Assembly (NCBI RefSeq): GCF_003116035.1
Contig: NZ_LGQW01000015.1
Coordinates: forward strand, 5,468,789 to 5,532,788
Length of the DNA: 64,000 nt
Direction: 5' to 3'
Source of the DNA: Azospirillum sp. TSH64
GTDB taxonomy: Bacteria > Pseudomonadota > Alphaproteobacteria > Azospirillales > Azospirillaceae
Below the pieces are notes generated by a model that was given only the letters and a program-made list of their open reading frames with translations, was not told the origin of the DNA and did not search any database. The position numbers and the translations under genes are program-made. This document shows, piece by piece, positions 9,716-17,926 of this stretch; the first letter of the stretch is position 1, and each line of letters opens with the position of its first letter.

Positions 9716-9795
9716 CTCCCTTCGCTGGAATTACCCAGACAGGTTCGATGGGTGTGTTCTCAGCCGCGCGACCACCGCACGGCACCCCAGGCCTA
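9716..9795 (-). promoter_or_regulatory. TPP riboswitch (THI element) upstream of thiO
   Basis: Read on the minus strand, this segment carries the conserved thi-box pieces in order: TGGGGTGC, CTGAGA, ACCC, GAACCTG, GGTAAT, CCAGCG and AAGGGA. These correspond to the pyrimidine-sensing helix (CTGAGA) and the pyrophosphate-sensing helix (GAACCTG) of the TPP aptamer. The terminal AAGGGAG lies seven bases before the thiO ATG and is itself the Shine-Dalgarno, implying that ligand binding hides the ribosome binding site. No separate terminator hairpin fits between aptamer and gene. Confidence 0.93.
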
Positions 9796-10069
9796 TGGAT
9801 TGCCTTATGCCAATCTTCCGCTGGCCCCACAAGCGGAATCGACCGGCGTCCGGTCTTGCCAACCCCGGCCCGCCGTATCGGCTCGCCGCCCAACCTGACG
9901 ATGGATGCGGCAACAGGCCGCAGCCGGATACGGAGTCCCCCCGACAGGAAGCGTTACCGAGCGGCAGCTAAAATGTCGGCACAATGAGCCATACCCGGGC
10001 ACTCACAGCCGCAAACGGGCGCCGCCGGTGCGCGGAATGAACAACGAAGACGACCGAGGATTCGCCAGC

Positions 10070-12133
10070 ATGCTGTCTTTCTTCCGCTCGGACTCTCCGA
10101 CCGCCCCCGTTTCCGGCACTCCGGCGGGCACCCCGGCTGGCGGGCCCGAAGCGGCAGCGCACGCCGCCGGACCGGCGGAACAGCCGATCCGCAGCCTGTG
10201 CCTGCCGGCGGAGCGGATCGGTGCCGCGGCGCTGGAGGGGCTGACTTTCGCCGCCGGGGCACCGGCGCTGGTCGTCGGCTTCGTGTCGCCGCATGTCGAT
10301 TTCGCCGCCACCGCGCGGGCGGTCCGCTCCGCCCTGCCGGCGGCGACCCAGCTGGTGCTGGTCTCCAGCGCGGGCGAGCTGTGCGCGGCCGAGGGCCAGC
10401 CGCTCTACCGCAAGGCCGGCGACCACTGGGACAGCGTGGTGCTGCAATCCTTCAGCCCGCGCCTGCTTGCCGGGGTCAGCATCCAGTCGGTCCCGCTGCA
10501 TTGCGACGACCTGCGCGGCGGCCGAGCGACCCGCGACGTGCCGGCCAGGGTGGAGGCGATCCGCGGCGAACTCGACCGCATCCGCGTCCCCTTCCCGGTC
10601 GACAGCCATGACACGGTGGCGCTGACATTCATCGACGGGCTGTCGGCCAGCGAAAGCTGGTTCATGGAGGCGGTCTACCGCTCCGGCCATTTCCCCTGCC
10701 TGTTCATCGGCGGCTCGGCCGGCGGCAAGCTCGACTTCCGCAACACCCATCTGTTCGACGGCCAGCGCGTGCTGGAGAACGCGGCGGTGACGGTCTTCCT
10801 GAAGATGGCGCCCGGCATCCGCTACGGCATCTTCAAGTCGCAGAATTTCCGGCCGACCCAGACCCGCTTCGCCGTGGTCGACGCCGACCCGATGCGCCGC
10901 ATCGTGCGCAGCGTGATCGACCGCGACGGCTTCGAGGTCGTCGGCTTCATCGACGCGCTCGCCAAATCCCTGCGCTGCAAGCCGCAGGAGCTGCCGGGCA
11001 AGCTGGCGAAGAACACCTTTGCCATCGAGATGGAGGGGGAGCTGTTCGTCCGCTCCATCTCCGGCTTCGATTTCGAAAAGGGGGAGGTCGCCTTCTACTG
11101 CGACGTCAACCCCGGCGATTCGCTGTGCCTGGTGGAGGCGACCGATTTCGTCCGCCAGACCCAGGACGACCTCTCGGCCTATCTGCGCAACAAGCCGCGC
11201 CCCCTCGGCGCCATCCTGAACGACTGCATCCTGCGCCGGCTGAACAACCCCGACCAGCTGTCGCGGGTCCATGCCTTCGACGGGCTGGCCGCCGCCGGCT
11301 TCTCCACCTTCGGCGAGCTGCTGGGCATCAACATCAACCAGACCCTGTCCGCGCTGATGTTCTTCGAGGTGCCGCCCGGCGCCGCGTTCAGCGACGACAT
11401 GGTCGACCGTTTCCCGGTGCATTACGCCCGGTTCCAGAGCTATTTCATCGCCACCCGCTACAACCGGCTGGAGCTGCTGAGCCGCATCCGCAACAGCGTG
11501 ATCGAGCGGATGCACAGCTATCTCGACGCGCTGGTGACGCTGACCGGCGGCGTGCAGGAGACCGCCAGCTATGCCGCGCGCATCGGCGGCTCGATGTCGG
11601 CGATCGAGGCGACGCTGAACCGCCACGCCACCCTGTTCGACGGCCACGCCGACCGCAAGGAGGCGCTGGTCCGCGAATTCAACCAGCTGTCCACCGTGGT
11701 GAAGAGCATCGAGAAGGTGCTGGCGGTGATCGACGGCATCGCCAGCCAGACCAACCTGCTGGCGCTGAACGCCACCATCGAGGCCGCCCGCGCCGGCGAG
11801 GCGGGCAAGGGCTTCGCCGTGGTGGCGGCCGAAGTGCGCAAGCTGGCCAACGACACCAAGCAGACGCTGGCCGACACCCGCCGCGCCATCGACCAGGTGG
11901 TGACCTCCGTCCGCTCCGTCGGCGGCCAGCTCGACGACACCAGCGCCCGCATGGACGAAGCCGCCACCGCCTCGCAGGAGTTGCAGACCGACATCCATGC
12001 GGTGATCGACGAGGTGGAGGGCGCCCAGAAGGCCATCGAAGACCGCCTGTCCGACATGAACGACCATGCCCGGCGCATGGAGGACATCAACCGCTACATC
12101 GCCTTCCTGAAGCAGCTCGACCGGGCGGGGTGA
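10070..12133 (+). CDS. Soluble chemoreceptor with FIST sensory domains
   Basis: A 687-residue cytoplasmic protein without membrane helices. Residues about 60-430 form FIST-N and FIST-C domains (VVGFVSPHVDFAATARAVR, later LSRVHAFDGLAAAGFSTFGE), proposed to bind small ligands such as amino acids. The C-terminal third is a short MCP signalling hairpin with the strongly conserved tip IASQTNLLALNATIEAARAG and GKGFAVVAAEVRKLA. The start at 10070 has GAGGA nine bases upstream; an ATG at 10037 is also possible. No che genes adjoin it. It diverges from the TPP riboswitch region. Confidence 0.88.
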   Translation: MLSFFRSDSPTAPVSGTPAGTPAGGPEAAAHAAGPAEQPIRSLCLPAERIGAAALEGLTFAAGAPALVVGFVSPHVDFAATARAVRSALPAATQLVLVSSAGELCAAEGQPLYRKAGDHWDSVVLQSFSPRLLAGVSIQSVPLHCDDLRGGRATRDVPARVEAIRGELDRIRVPFPVDSHDTVALTFIDGLSASESWFMEAVYRSGHFPCLFIGGSAGGKLDFRNTHLFDGQRVLENAAVTVFLKMAPGIRYGIFKSQNFRPTQTRFAVVDADPMRRIVRSVIDRDGFEVVGFIDALAKSLRCKPQELPGKLAKNTFAIEMEGELFVRSISGFDFEKGEVAFYCDVNPGDSLCLVEATDFVRQTQDDLSAYLRNKPRPLGAILNDCILRRLNNPDQLSRVHAFDGLAAAGFSTFGELLGININQTLSALMFFEVPPGAAFSDDMVDRFPVHYARFQSYFIATRYNRLELLSRIRNSVIERMHSYLDALVTLTGGVQETASYAARIGGSMSAIEATLNRHATLFDGHADRKEALVREFNQLSTVVKSIEKVLAVIDGIASQTNLLALNATIEAARAGEAGKGFAVVAAEVRKLANDTKQTLADTRRAIDQVVTSVRSVGGQLDDTSARMDEAATASQELQTDIHAVIDEVEGAQKAIEDRLSDMNDHARRMEDINRYIAFLKQLDRAG

Positions 12134-12166
12134 GCGGGCGGGGTGAGCGGGCGGCGTCCCGGCGCC

Positions 12167-13783
12167 TCACCCCAAGAACCCGTGCAGGAACCAACGCGGG
12201 GGCTCGTCGGGCCGGTACAGACCGGCGCGGAACAGCCAGAAGCGCCGGCCGCCGTCATCCTCGACCCGGTAGTAATCGCGCACCGCCAGTCCCAGCGATC
12301 CTTGCCCGCGCCACCATTCGCATTCGATCCGCTCCGGCCCCTCGGCCCGGCGCACACGGTGTGGCACGCCGCGCCAGACAAACAGCAGCGGCGGGTCGTC
12401 GGGCAGCGGGGCGGTGGCCTCCACCGGCTCGGGCGGGGTCAGCAGGCGCAAGGGGCGCACCTGCCCGGCCGGCCAAGGCTTCGGCGCCGGCAGGCGCTCC
12501 ATCGGCGGATGCGGCGCCACGCAGCGCTCCGGCAGCCAGCTTTCCCGCGGCACCAGCCGCAGCACCGCCCGTTCCCCCAGCCGCAGCGCCAGCCGGTCGA
12601 CCAGCTCGGCCAACTTGTCGTCATTGCCTTCCTCACCGCCCTCCTCCCCGTCGATTGCGGTCTGGACGGCGGACAGCGGTCCCGTCTCCGTCGCCGACAG
12701 CACCAGGGTTTCCAGCCCCGGCCCCGGCTCGATCCGTTCCAGCAGAGGGGCGAACAGCCGGGCAAGCACCGCTGGGTCGCGCGCTGGGCGGCTGGTGCCG
12801 AGCGTCAGGCTCTGCGGGTCGTCGTCCACCCGCTGGTCGGTGCGGTGGGCGTCCAGCCGCAGCCGGCGCGCCCCCTGCCCTGCCGCCTCCAGCCCCTTGC
12901 ACAGCCTCCCCAGCAGATGGCGCAGCGCCCCGGCAATCGATTCGGGCGTGGCGATCGGCTCGGCGAAGGTCAGGCGCTCGCGATGGTCCGGCACCGGCCG
13001 GCGCGGGGAGATCGGCTCGTCCAGCCGGCCGAAGGCCTGATCGTACCGTTGCATCAACCTGGCTCCGAACCGCGCCGCCAGCCCCGCCCGCGGCATGGCA
13101 TGCAGGTCGCCGATCCGGCGCAGGCCCAGCGCGTGCAGCCCCTCCACAATCTCCGCCGGCAGCCGCAGGGCGGCGAGCGGCAGACCATCCAACGCCTCAC
13201 GACGCCGCTGCTCCGGACTGCCGAACCGCACCAGCCCCCAGGCGGCGGCCGGGGTATCGGCGATGGCGGCGCGGGCGGCGAAGCCGGCGGTGCGCAGCCG
13301 CCCGGTCAGGTCGGCGGCCAGCGCCGGCTCGCCCTCAAAGAGATGGGCGCAGCCGGTGATGTCGATCACCACCCCGTCCGGCTCGTCCGCCGCGGTCCAG
13401 GGGCTGTAGCGCCGCGCCCAGTCGGCGACGCGGCCGAGCAGGGCCGCATCGGCCTCCGGCGTCGCCTCCGCCACCTCCAGCGCCGGTTCCAGCGCACGGG
13501 CATCGCTGAGGGTATGGCCGGGAGCGATGCCCAGCATCGCCGCCGCCCGGTTGACCGCGACCACCACCCGCCGCTGGCGCTCCGTCCGCAGCAGGACGAA
13601 GGGGCGTGCGCGCAACTCCGGCGGCATGAGCCGTTCCCGCGCGTCGGTCGGCAGGCGCGGCAGCCACAGGGCAAGGATACGGCGCTTGGGTCTCTCCGCC
13701 CGGCGGAACAATCCCCTCTCCCCCCGATCCTCTCCCCGGGGGGGAGAGGGGGACAAGGGCGGGTGGGGAGGGGGATGCGTCAT
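12167..13783 (-). CDS. imuB: ImuB, Y-family polymerase-like mutasome protein
   Basis: A protein of about 538 residues related to Y-family DNA polymerases. RRILALWLPRLPTDARER opens the domain as in ImuB (DnaE2-associated), and VVIDITGCAHLFEGEPAL retains DITG with the second acidic residue missing, consistent with the polymerase-inactive adaptor role of ImuB. A thumb/little-finger region and an extended C-terminal tail follow. In characterised bacteria ImuB links ImuA and DnaE2 to the beta clamp in SOS mutagenesis. Neither partner is adjacent here. The N-terminal 25 residues read through a CCTCTCCCC palindrome, so the true start may be a later TTG near 13711. Confidence 0.85.
   Translation of the reverse strand: MTHPPPHPPLSPSPPRGEDRGERGLFRRAERPKRRILALWLPRLPTDARERLMPPELRARPFVLLRTERQRRVVVAVNRAAAMLGIAPGHTLSDARALEPALEVAEATPEADAALLGRVADWARRYSPWTAADEPDGVVIDITGCAHLFEGEPALAADLTGRLRTAGFAARAAIADTPAAAWGLVRFGSPEQRRREALDGLPLAALRLPAEIVEGLHALGLRRIGDLHAMPRAGLAARFGARLMQRYDQAFGRLDEPISPRRPVPDHRERLTFAEPIATPESIAGALRHLLGRLCKGLEAAGQGARRLRLDAHRTDQRVDDDPQSLTLGTSRPARDPAVLARLFAPLLERIEPGPGLETLVLSATETGPLSAVQTAIDGEEGGEEGNDDKLAELVDRLALRLGERAVLRLVPRESWLPERCVAPHPPMERLPAPKPWPAGQVRPLRLLTPPEPVEATAPLPDDPPLLFVWRGVPHRVRRAEGPERIECEWWRGQGSLGLAVRDYYRVEDDGGRRFWLFRAGLYRPDEPPRWFLHGFLG
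13729..13749. repeat. CCTCTCCCC palindromic repeat (copy 2)
   Basis: CCTCTCCCC (13729-13737) and GGGGAGAGG (13741-13749) with a three-base spacer, related to the repeat between thiS and thiG. It lies at the extreme 5' end of the imuB reading frame, translated as Pro/Arg/Gly-rich residues, which argues that the annotated start of imuB is too far upstream. Confidence 0.65.
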
Positions 13784-13900
13784 AAGAAACCCGACAATAA
13801 GGAACAAACAAAGAACATCTTAGCGCCGGCTTGGCTGCAAGGGGAGTCCCTCCTTTGGGGTCATCTTGCCGAAACGATCAGCAATGCCGACATTCCATCA

Positions 13901-14473
13901 ATGACCCCACCTCTCCCATCGCTCGCCATTCGACTGACGCCGCTCCTTCTCCTGCTGGCGACAAGCGCCTGCGCGCCGACGGACCTGCGCGACGACAATC
14001 CCGGCCGCGCCCAGGCCTTTCCACCCGTCTACAACCAGACGGTCGTTCCTGGCGGGGGCGAGCGAAGAACCTGGAGCCAGATCCAGGCGGAACAGGGGGC
14101 GGAGCAGTCGCGGACCGGCTCCAGGTCCGCCGCCACGGCACAGTCCCGCAAAACCAGCGACAGCCAGAGCGACGACCGGCAGATGCGCCGCGACCCGGAC
14201 GGCACCGACCAGCCGCCGCCGAAACGCCGCCGCGGCAGTTCGTCGCCGCCGCCCGACCCGGCCGCCCTGCCCCAGCCGCCGCGCCCGATCCCGGTGCCGC
14301 CCCCGCCCTCGTCCCAGAGCGCCACCGACGCCTTCAAGCGCGACCTGATCCGGCCGGAGGTCGACCGCATGCGGACCGACGACGCCATGGGCCGGCTCGA
14401 CCCGCTGGGCCAGCGCGACCTGATGCGGCGCGAGAACGACCTGCGCCAGTTCGGCGACCCGCTGGCACGGTAA
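13901..14473 (+). CDS. Proline-rich putative lipoprotein
   Basis: A 190-residue protein starting MTPPLPSLAIRLTPLLLLLA and continuing TSAC, a probable signal peptide with lipobox Cys24. The mature region is hydrophilic and disordered, with a Lys/Arg-Ser block, a Pro-rich stretch at about 115-137 and a charged C-terminal helix (DAFKRDLIRPEVDRMRTDD region). No family recognised. No convincing ribosome binding site. It diverges from imuB across about 117 bases. Confidence 0.65.
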   Translation: MTPPLPSLAIRLTPLLLLLATSACAPTDLRDDNPGRAQAFPPVYNQTVVPGGGERRTWSQIQAEQGAEQSRTGSRSAATAQSRKTSDSQSDDRQMRRDPDGTDQPPPKRRRGSSSPPPDPAALPQPPRPIPVPPPPSSQSATDAFKRDLIRPEVDRMRTDDAMGRLDPLGQRDLMRRENDLRQFGDPLAR

Positions 14474-14592
14474 CGGCCACCCTGCGCGCCCCGGCAGCGC
14501 CGGTCCTGACGGCTTGACCCCGCCCCCGCTCAGCCGCCATACCGGCAGCTGGAGCTGGACGGACAGCTGAACGGACGGGGGGATGCGGGCGT

Positions 14593-15087
14593 ATGACGAC
14601 GGTGACGGGGGCCTTCGGCAACGGGCTGACCACGCCGGTGTGGGTGCTGCAGCATCTGCTGGGCATCCTCGGCATCGGCCTGTGGGCCGGGCAGTCCGGC
14701 GGCACCGCGGTGTGGCAGGTGCCGGCCGCCGCGGTGACCGCCGCGCTGGCGGCGGGTTTCGCCGCCCAGATGGGCGTGCGGCTGCCCTATGCCGCGCCGG
14801 GACTGGCCGCCTCGCTGGTGGTGGTCGGGTCGCTGGTGGCGCTGGGGGTGCGCGCGCCGGCGGTGGTGGCGGTGCTGATCGCCGCGGTCGCCGCGGTGTT
14901 CCACGGCCATGCACATCAGGGACCTCCGCTCTACTGGGCCGGTTTCGCGTCAGGGTTGATGCTGGTCGCCTGCGGCGGGCTGGGTCTGTCGATTGCGGTG
15001 ACGCAGGCCGAGTCGGACCGGGCCGTGCGTTTGTGTGGCGGTGCGGTAGCAGTCGCCGGCGTTCTCGACCTCGTCGGCGTGATTTGA
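14593..15087 (+). CDS. HupE/UreJ family membrane protein
   Basis: A 164-residue, all-hydrophobic protein with about six membrane segments and the motif FHGHAHQGP, matching the FHGxAHG signature of HupE/UreJ proteins thought to transport nickel or cobalt. The usual N-terminal signal peptide and the HPxxGxDH motif of this family are missing, so it is shorter than most members. No urease, hydrogenase or cobalamin genes are nearby. Confidence 0.7.
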   Translation: MTTVTGAFGNGLTTPVWVLQHLLGILGIGLWAGQSGGTAVWQVPAAAVTAALAAGFAAQMGVRLPYAAPGLAASLVVVGSLVALGVRAPAVVAVLIAAVAAVFHGHAHQGPPLYWAGFASGLMLVACGGLGLSIAVTQAESDRAVRLCGGAVAVAGVLDLVGVI

Positions 15088-15196
15088 CCGGATGCGCCTT
15101 GAAATGACCGGGTTGCGCAGAAATCTTTGAAAGCACGACCTCCCCTCCCCGCCCGTCCCGCTTGGGAGGCACGGGCCAGACGAACGGAACGATCCG

Positions 15197-16459
15197 GTGT
15201 CCCGCGCAGCCGCCAAAGCCTGCCCACCCTCACCGGGGCTCCGCTCTCCGGGAGCTGGGCCGCATCCCGATGCGGCTCCCTTGACTCACCTCGGCCTGAC
15301 CCGCCGCCATCTGCTGGGCGGGCTGATGGGAGGCGTGGCCCTGGCCCCGTTGCCGGGCGGCGGATTGCTTGGAAATCCGGCCGCCGCCCAGGATCTGCGC
15401 TATTTCCGCATCGGCACCGGCACCACCTCCGGCACCTATTTCCCGATCGGCGGGCTGATCGCCAACGCCATCTCCAACCCGCCGGGCTCGCGCCCCTGCG
15501 ACAAGGGCGGAAGCTGCGGCATCCCCGGCCTGATCGTGGTGGCGCAGGCCAGCAACGGCTCGGTCGACAATGTCGAGATGCTGCGGGCGGGCACGGTGGA
15601 GGCGGGGTTCGCCCAGGCCGACGTCGCCTATTGGGCCTACAGCGGCACCGGCAGCTTCACCGGCAAGCGCCCCTTCACCGAGCTGCGCTCGCTCGGCATG
15701 CTCTATGCGGAGGCGATCCAGATCGTCGTCCGCTCCGACGGCTTCATCGACCGCATGGCCGACCTGAAGGGCCGCAGCATCTCTGTCGGCGAGGAGGGCT
15801 CCGGCACTCTGGTCGAGGCGCGGCTGATCCTGGACGCCTACGGATTGTCGGAAAGCACGATCACGCCGCTCTACCTGAAGCCCGGCACCGCGGCAGACCG
15901 GCTGGCGAAGGGCGAGTTGGACGGCTTCTTCATGGTCGGCGGCTATCCGGTGGCGGCGGTCAGCGACGTGGCGGCGCGGGTGCCGATCCGTCTGGTGCCG
16001 CTGGACGGCGAGCCGGCCGACCGGCTGCTTCGCGGCCAGCGCTTCTACATCGAGCAGGAAATCCCGGCCAACGCCTATCCCGGCAGCGCCCCCACCCCGA
16101 CGCTGAGCCTGGGGGCGGAGCTGCTGACCCGCGCCGACCGCGACCCCGACCTGATCTATGGCGTCGTCCGCGCGCTGTGGCACGAGAACACCCGCCGCGT
16201 CCTGGCCGACGGGCATCCGCAGGGCCGCAATTTCGATCCCGCCCGCGCGGTCGCCAACGTTTCGGTTCCCCTGCATCCGGGGGCGGAGCGCTTTTACCGC
16301 GAGGCCGGCCTGCTCGGCAACGCCGCCAACGAGCCGGCGCGCGCGCCGGACAGCGCGACCGACTCTCCCTCCGCCGCCGGGGACAAGGCGGCGAACGGCA
16401 AGCCTCCTGCCGACAAGGGCACCACCGGGAAAAGCGGCGAAGACAAGCCGCAGCGCTGA
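15197..16459 (+). CDS. TAXI-family TRAP transporter solute-binding protein
   Basis: A protein of up to 420 residues with a Tat-like leader (TRRHLLGGLMGG) ending near AAAQ. RIGTGTTSGTYFPIGGLIANAI is the opening strand-loop typical of TAXI binding proteins, and FAQADVAYWAYSGTG and GEEGSGTLVEARLIL are further matches. It would bind a substrate in the periplasm for a DctQM-fused permease, which is not adjacent. GTG 15197 is drawn; a TTG at about 15281 immediately before the Tat motif is also reasonable. The last 45 residues are low-complexity Lys/Asp/Gly. Confidence 0.85.
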   Translation: MSRAAAKACPPSPGLRSPGAGPHPDAAPLTHLGLTRRHLLGGLMGGVALAPLPGGGLLGNPAAAQDLRYFRIGTGTTSGTYFPIGGLIANAISNPPGSRPCDKGGSCGIPGLIVVAQASNGSVDNVEMLRAGTVEAGFAQADVAYWAYSGTGSFTGKRPFTELRSLGMLYAEAIQIVVRSDGFIDRMADLKGRSISVGEEGSGTLVEARLILDAYGLSESTITPLYLKPGTAADRLAKGELDGFFMVGGYPVAAVSDVAARVPIRLVPLDGEPADRLLRGQRFYIEQEIPANAYPGSAPTPTLSLGAELLTRADRDPDLIYGVVRALWHENTRRVLADGHPQGRNFDPARAVANVSVPLHPGAERFYREAGLLGNAANEPARAPDSATDSPSAAGDKAANGKPPADKGTTGKSGEDKPQR

Positions 16460-16587
16460 CCGCCTGTTGATCGCCCGCTGGCCGGACAGGACGAAAGGAC
16501 CGTTTCCGCACGCCCCGCCGGTGGAATAGTCTGACCGGCATCCGGTTGATCCGCGCGATCGGGCGCAACGGACGGAAGGAGACAGGC

Positions 16588-17049
16588 ATGACGGCCGGCG
16601 AAGGGGTGCGCATTGCGATCCGTTCCGCCCGCGACGCCGACTCCGCCCGCTGTGCCGAGATCTTCCTGCACGGCCGCCGCCAGGCCTTCTCCTGGCAGCC
16701 CGCCGACCGGTTCGGGCTGGACGATTACTACGACTGCGTCCGCGAGGATTCGGTGCTGGTGGCCGAGACGGACGGGACGGTGGTCGGCTTCGTCTCGCTC
16801 GATCCAAAGGCCGGCATCATCCACAACCTGTTCATCGACCCCGGCTGGCGCAAGCGCGGCATCGGATCGGCCCTGCTGCGCGAGGCGCTGGGACTGCTGC
16901 AGGGCGCCGCCGGCCCGGCCGAACTGGCCTGCGCCGCCCGCAACGCCGACGCCCGCGCCTTCTACGAGCGCAACGGCTGGATGCCGGTCGGCGAAGCGTC
17001 GAACCAGCCTGACGCGCTGGTGCTCTACCGCCTGTCGCGGGCGGGGTAG
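16588..17049 (+). CDS. GNAT-family N-acetyltransferase
   Basis: A 153-residue acyltransferase. DSVLVAETDGTVVGFVSLDPKAGIIHNLFIDPGWRKRGIGSALL contains the acetyl-CoA pyrophosphate loop (RKRGIGSAL) and ARAFYERNGW is the fourth GNAT motif. The start has AAGGAG eight bases upstream. Acceptor substrate unknown; RimI-like and small-molecule members share this layout. Confidence 0.88.
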   Translation: MTAGEGVRIAIRSARDADSARCAEIFLHGRRQAFSWQPADRFGLDDYYDCVREDSVLVAETDGTVVGFVSLDPKAGIIHNLFIDPGWRKRGIGSALLREALGLLQGAAGPAELACAARNADARAFYERNGWMPVGEASNQPDALVLYRLSRAG

Positions 17050-17163
17050 ATGGCCGCTCCCCCCGCCTTCCCGCTTGCCCCGCGGAACTTCCTCCAACGA
17101 GACGATTTGGCTCGGATGCGCGGGCTGTTTTCGCTTGCCGCGTTGCGGTAAAGTCCCGCCGCC

Positions 17164-17832
17164 ATGCGAACCCTGTACCACCACCCGATCCACGCCCTGT
17201 CGCGCACAGCGCGCGTGATGCTCGCCGAGAAGGGCCTGCCCTTTGAACCCGTGGTCGAAAGGCCGTGGGAACGGCGGACCGACTTCCTGAAGCTGAACCC
17301 GGCCGCCGAGGTTCCGGTGCTGGTGGAGGAGGACGGGACGGTTGTCGCCGGCGGCCTCGCCGTCATCGAATATCTGGAGGAGGCCTATCCCGACACCCCC
17401 CTGCTGCCGCGCGAGATCGCGGCGCGGGCCGAGGTGCGGCGGGTCGCCGACTGGTTCCTCCACAAGTTCGAGCGCGAGGTGGCGGAAAACCTCGTCGGCG
17501 AAAAGCTGATCAAGCGGCTGTCCGGCCAGGGCCACCCCTTCGCGCCGGCGATTCGCGCCGGGCTGGCCAACGTCACCTACCATCTCGACTACATCGCCTT
17601 CCTGTCGGAGCGCCGGCCCTGGCTGGCCGGGTCGTCCTTCACCCTGGCGGACATCGCCGCCGCGGTGCAGCTGTCCTGCCTCGACTATATCGACAACGTG
17701 CCATGGGACCGCAGCCCGGAGGCCAAGGACTGGTACGCCCGGATCAAGTCGCGCCCCAGCTTCCGCGCGCTGCTGGCCGACAACATCACCGGCTGCCCAC
17801 CGCCCAAGCACTATGCCGACCTGGATTTTTAA
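17164..17832 (+). CDS. fzlA: GST-family protein, probably FzlA (FtsZ-binding division protein)
   Basis: A 222-residue glutathione S-transferase fold protein: N-terminal thioredoxin domain (MRTLYHHPIHALSRTARVML, PAAEVPVLVEEDG) and helical C-terminal domain. The opening LYHHPxxxxSR, the PWERR block at 34-38 and the C-terminal end GCPPPKHYADLDF match, from memory, the alphaproteobacterial FzlA group, which binds FtsZ and couples constriction to cell-wall synthesis rather than acting as an enzyme. A generic GST is the alternative. Confidence 0.75.
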   Translation: MRTLYHHPIHALSRTARVMLAEKGLPFEPVVERPWERRTDFLKLNPAAEVPVLVEEDGTVVAGGLAVIEYLEEAYPDTPLLPREIAARAEVRRVADWFLHKFEREVAENLVGEKLIKRLSGQGHPFAPAIRAGLANVTYHLDYIAFLSERRPWLAGSSFTLADIAAAVQLSCLDYIDNVPWDRSPEAKDWYARIKSRPSFRALLADNITGCPPPKHYADLDF

Positions 17833-17926
17833 TATCCTGTTTGGATTTCGCCCAAGAGGGGCATGGACCGGCCGAGCGTATCAAGATTAACGTGCTCCCT
17901 AAATCGTAGTTGGGAGTAGTTGCTCG

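Noticed and set aside
9968..12067. 699-codon frame antisense to the chemoreceptor
   Set aside because: Shadow of the conserved FIST and MCP coding sequence.
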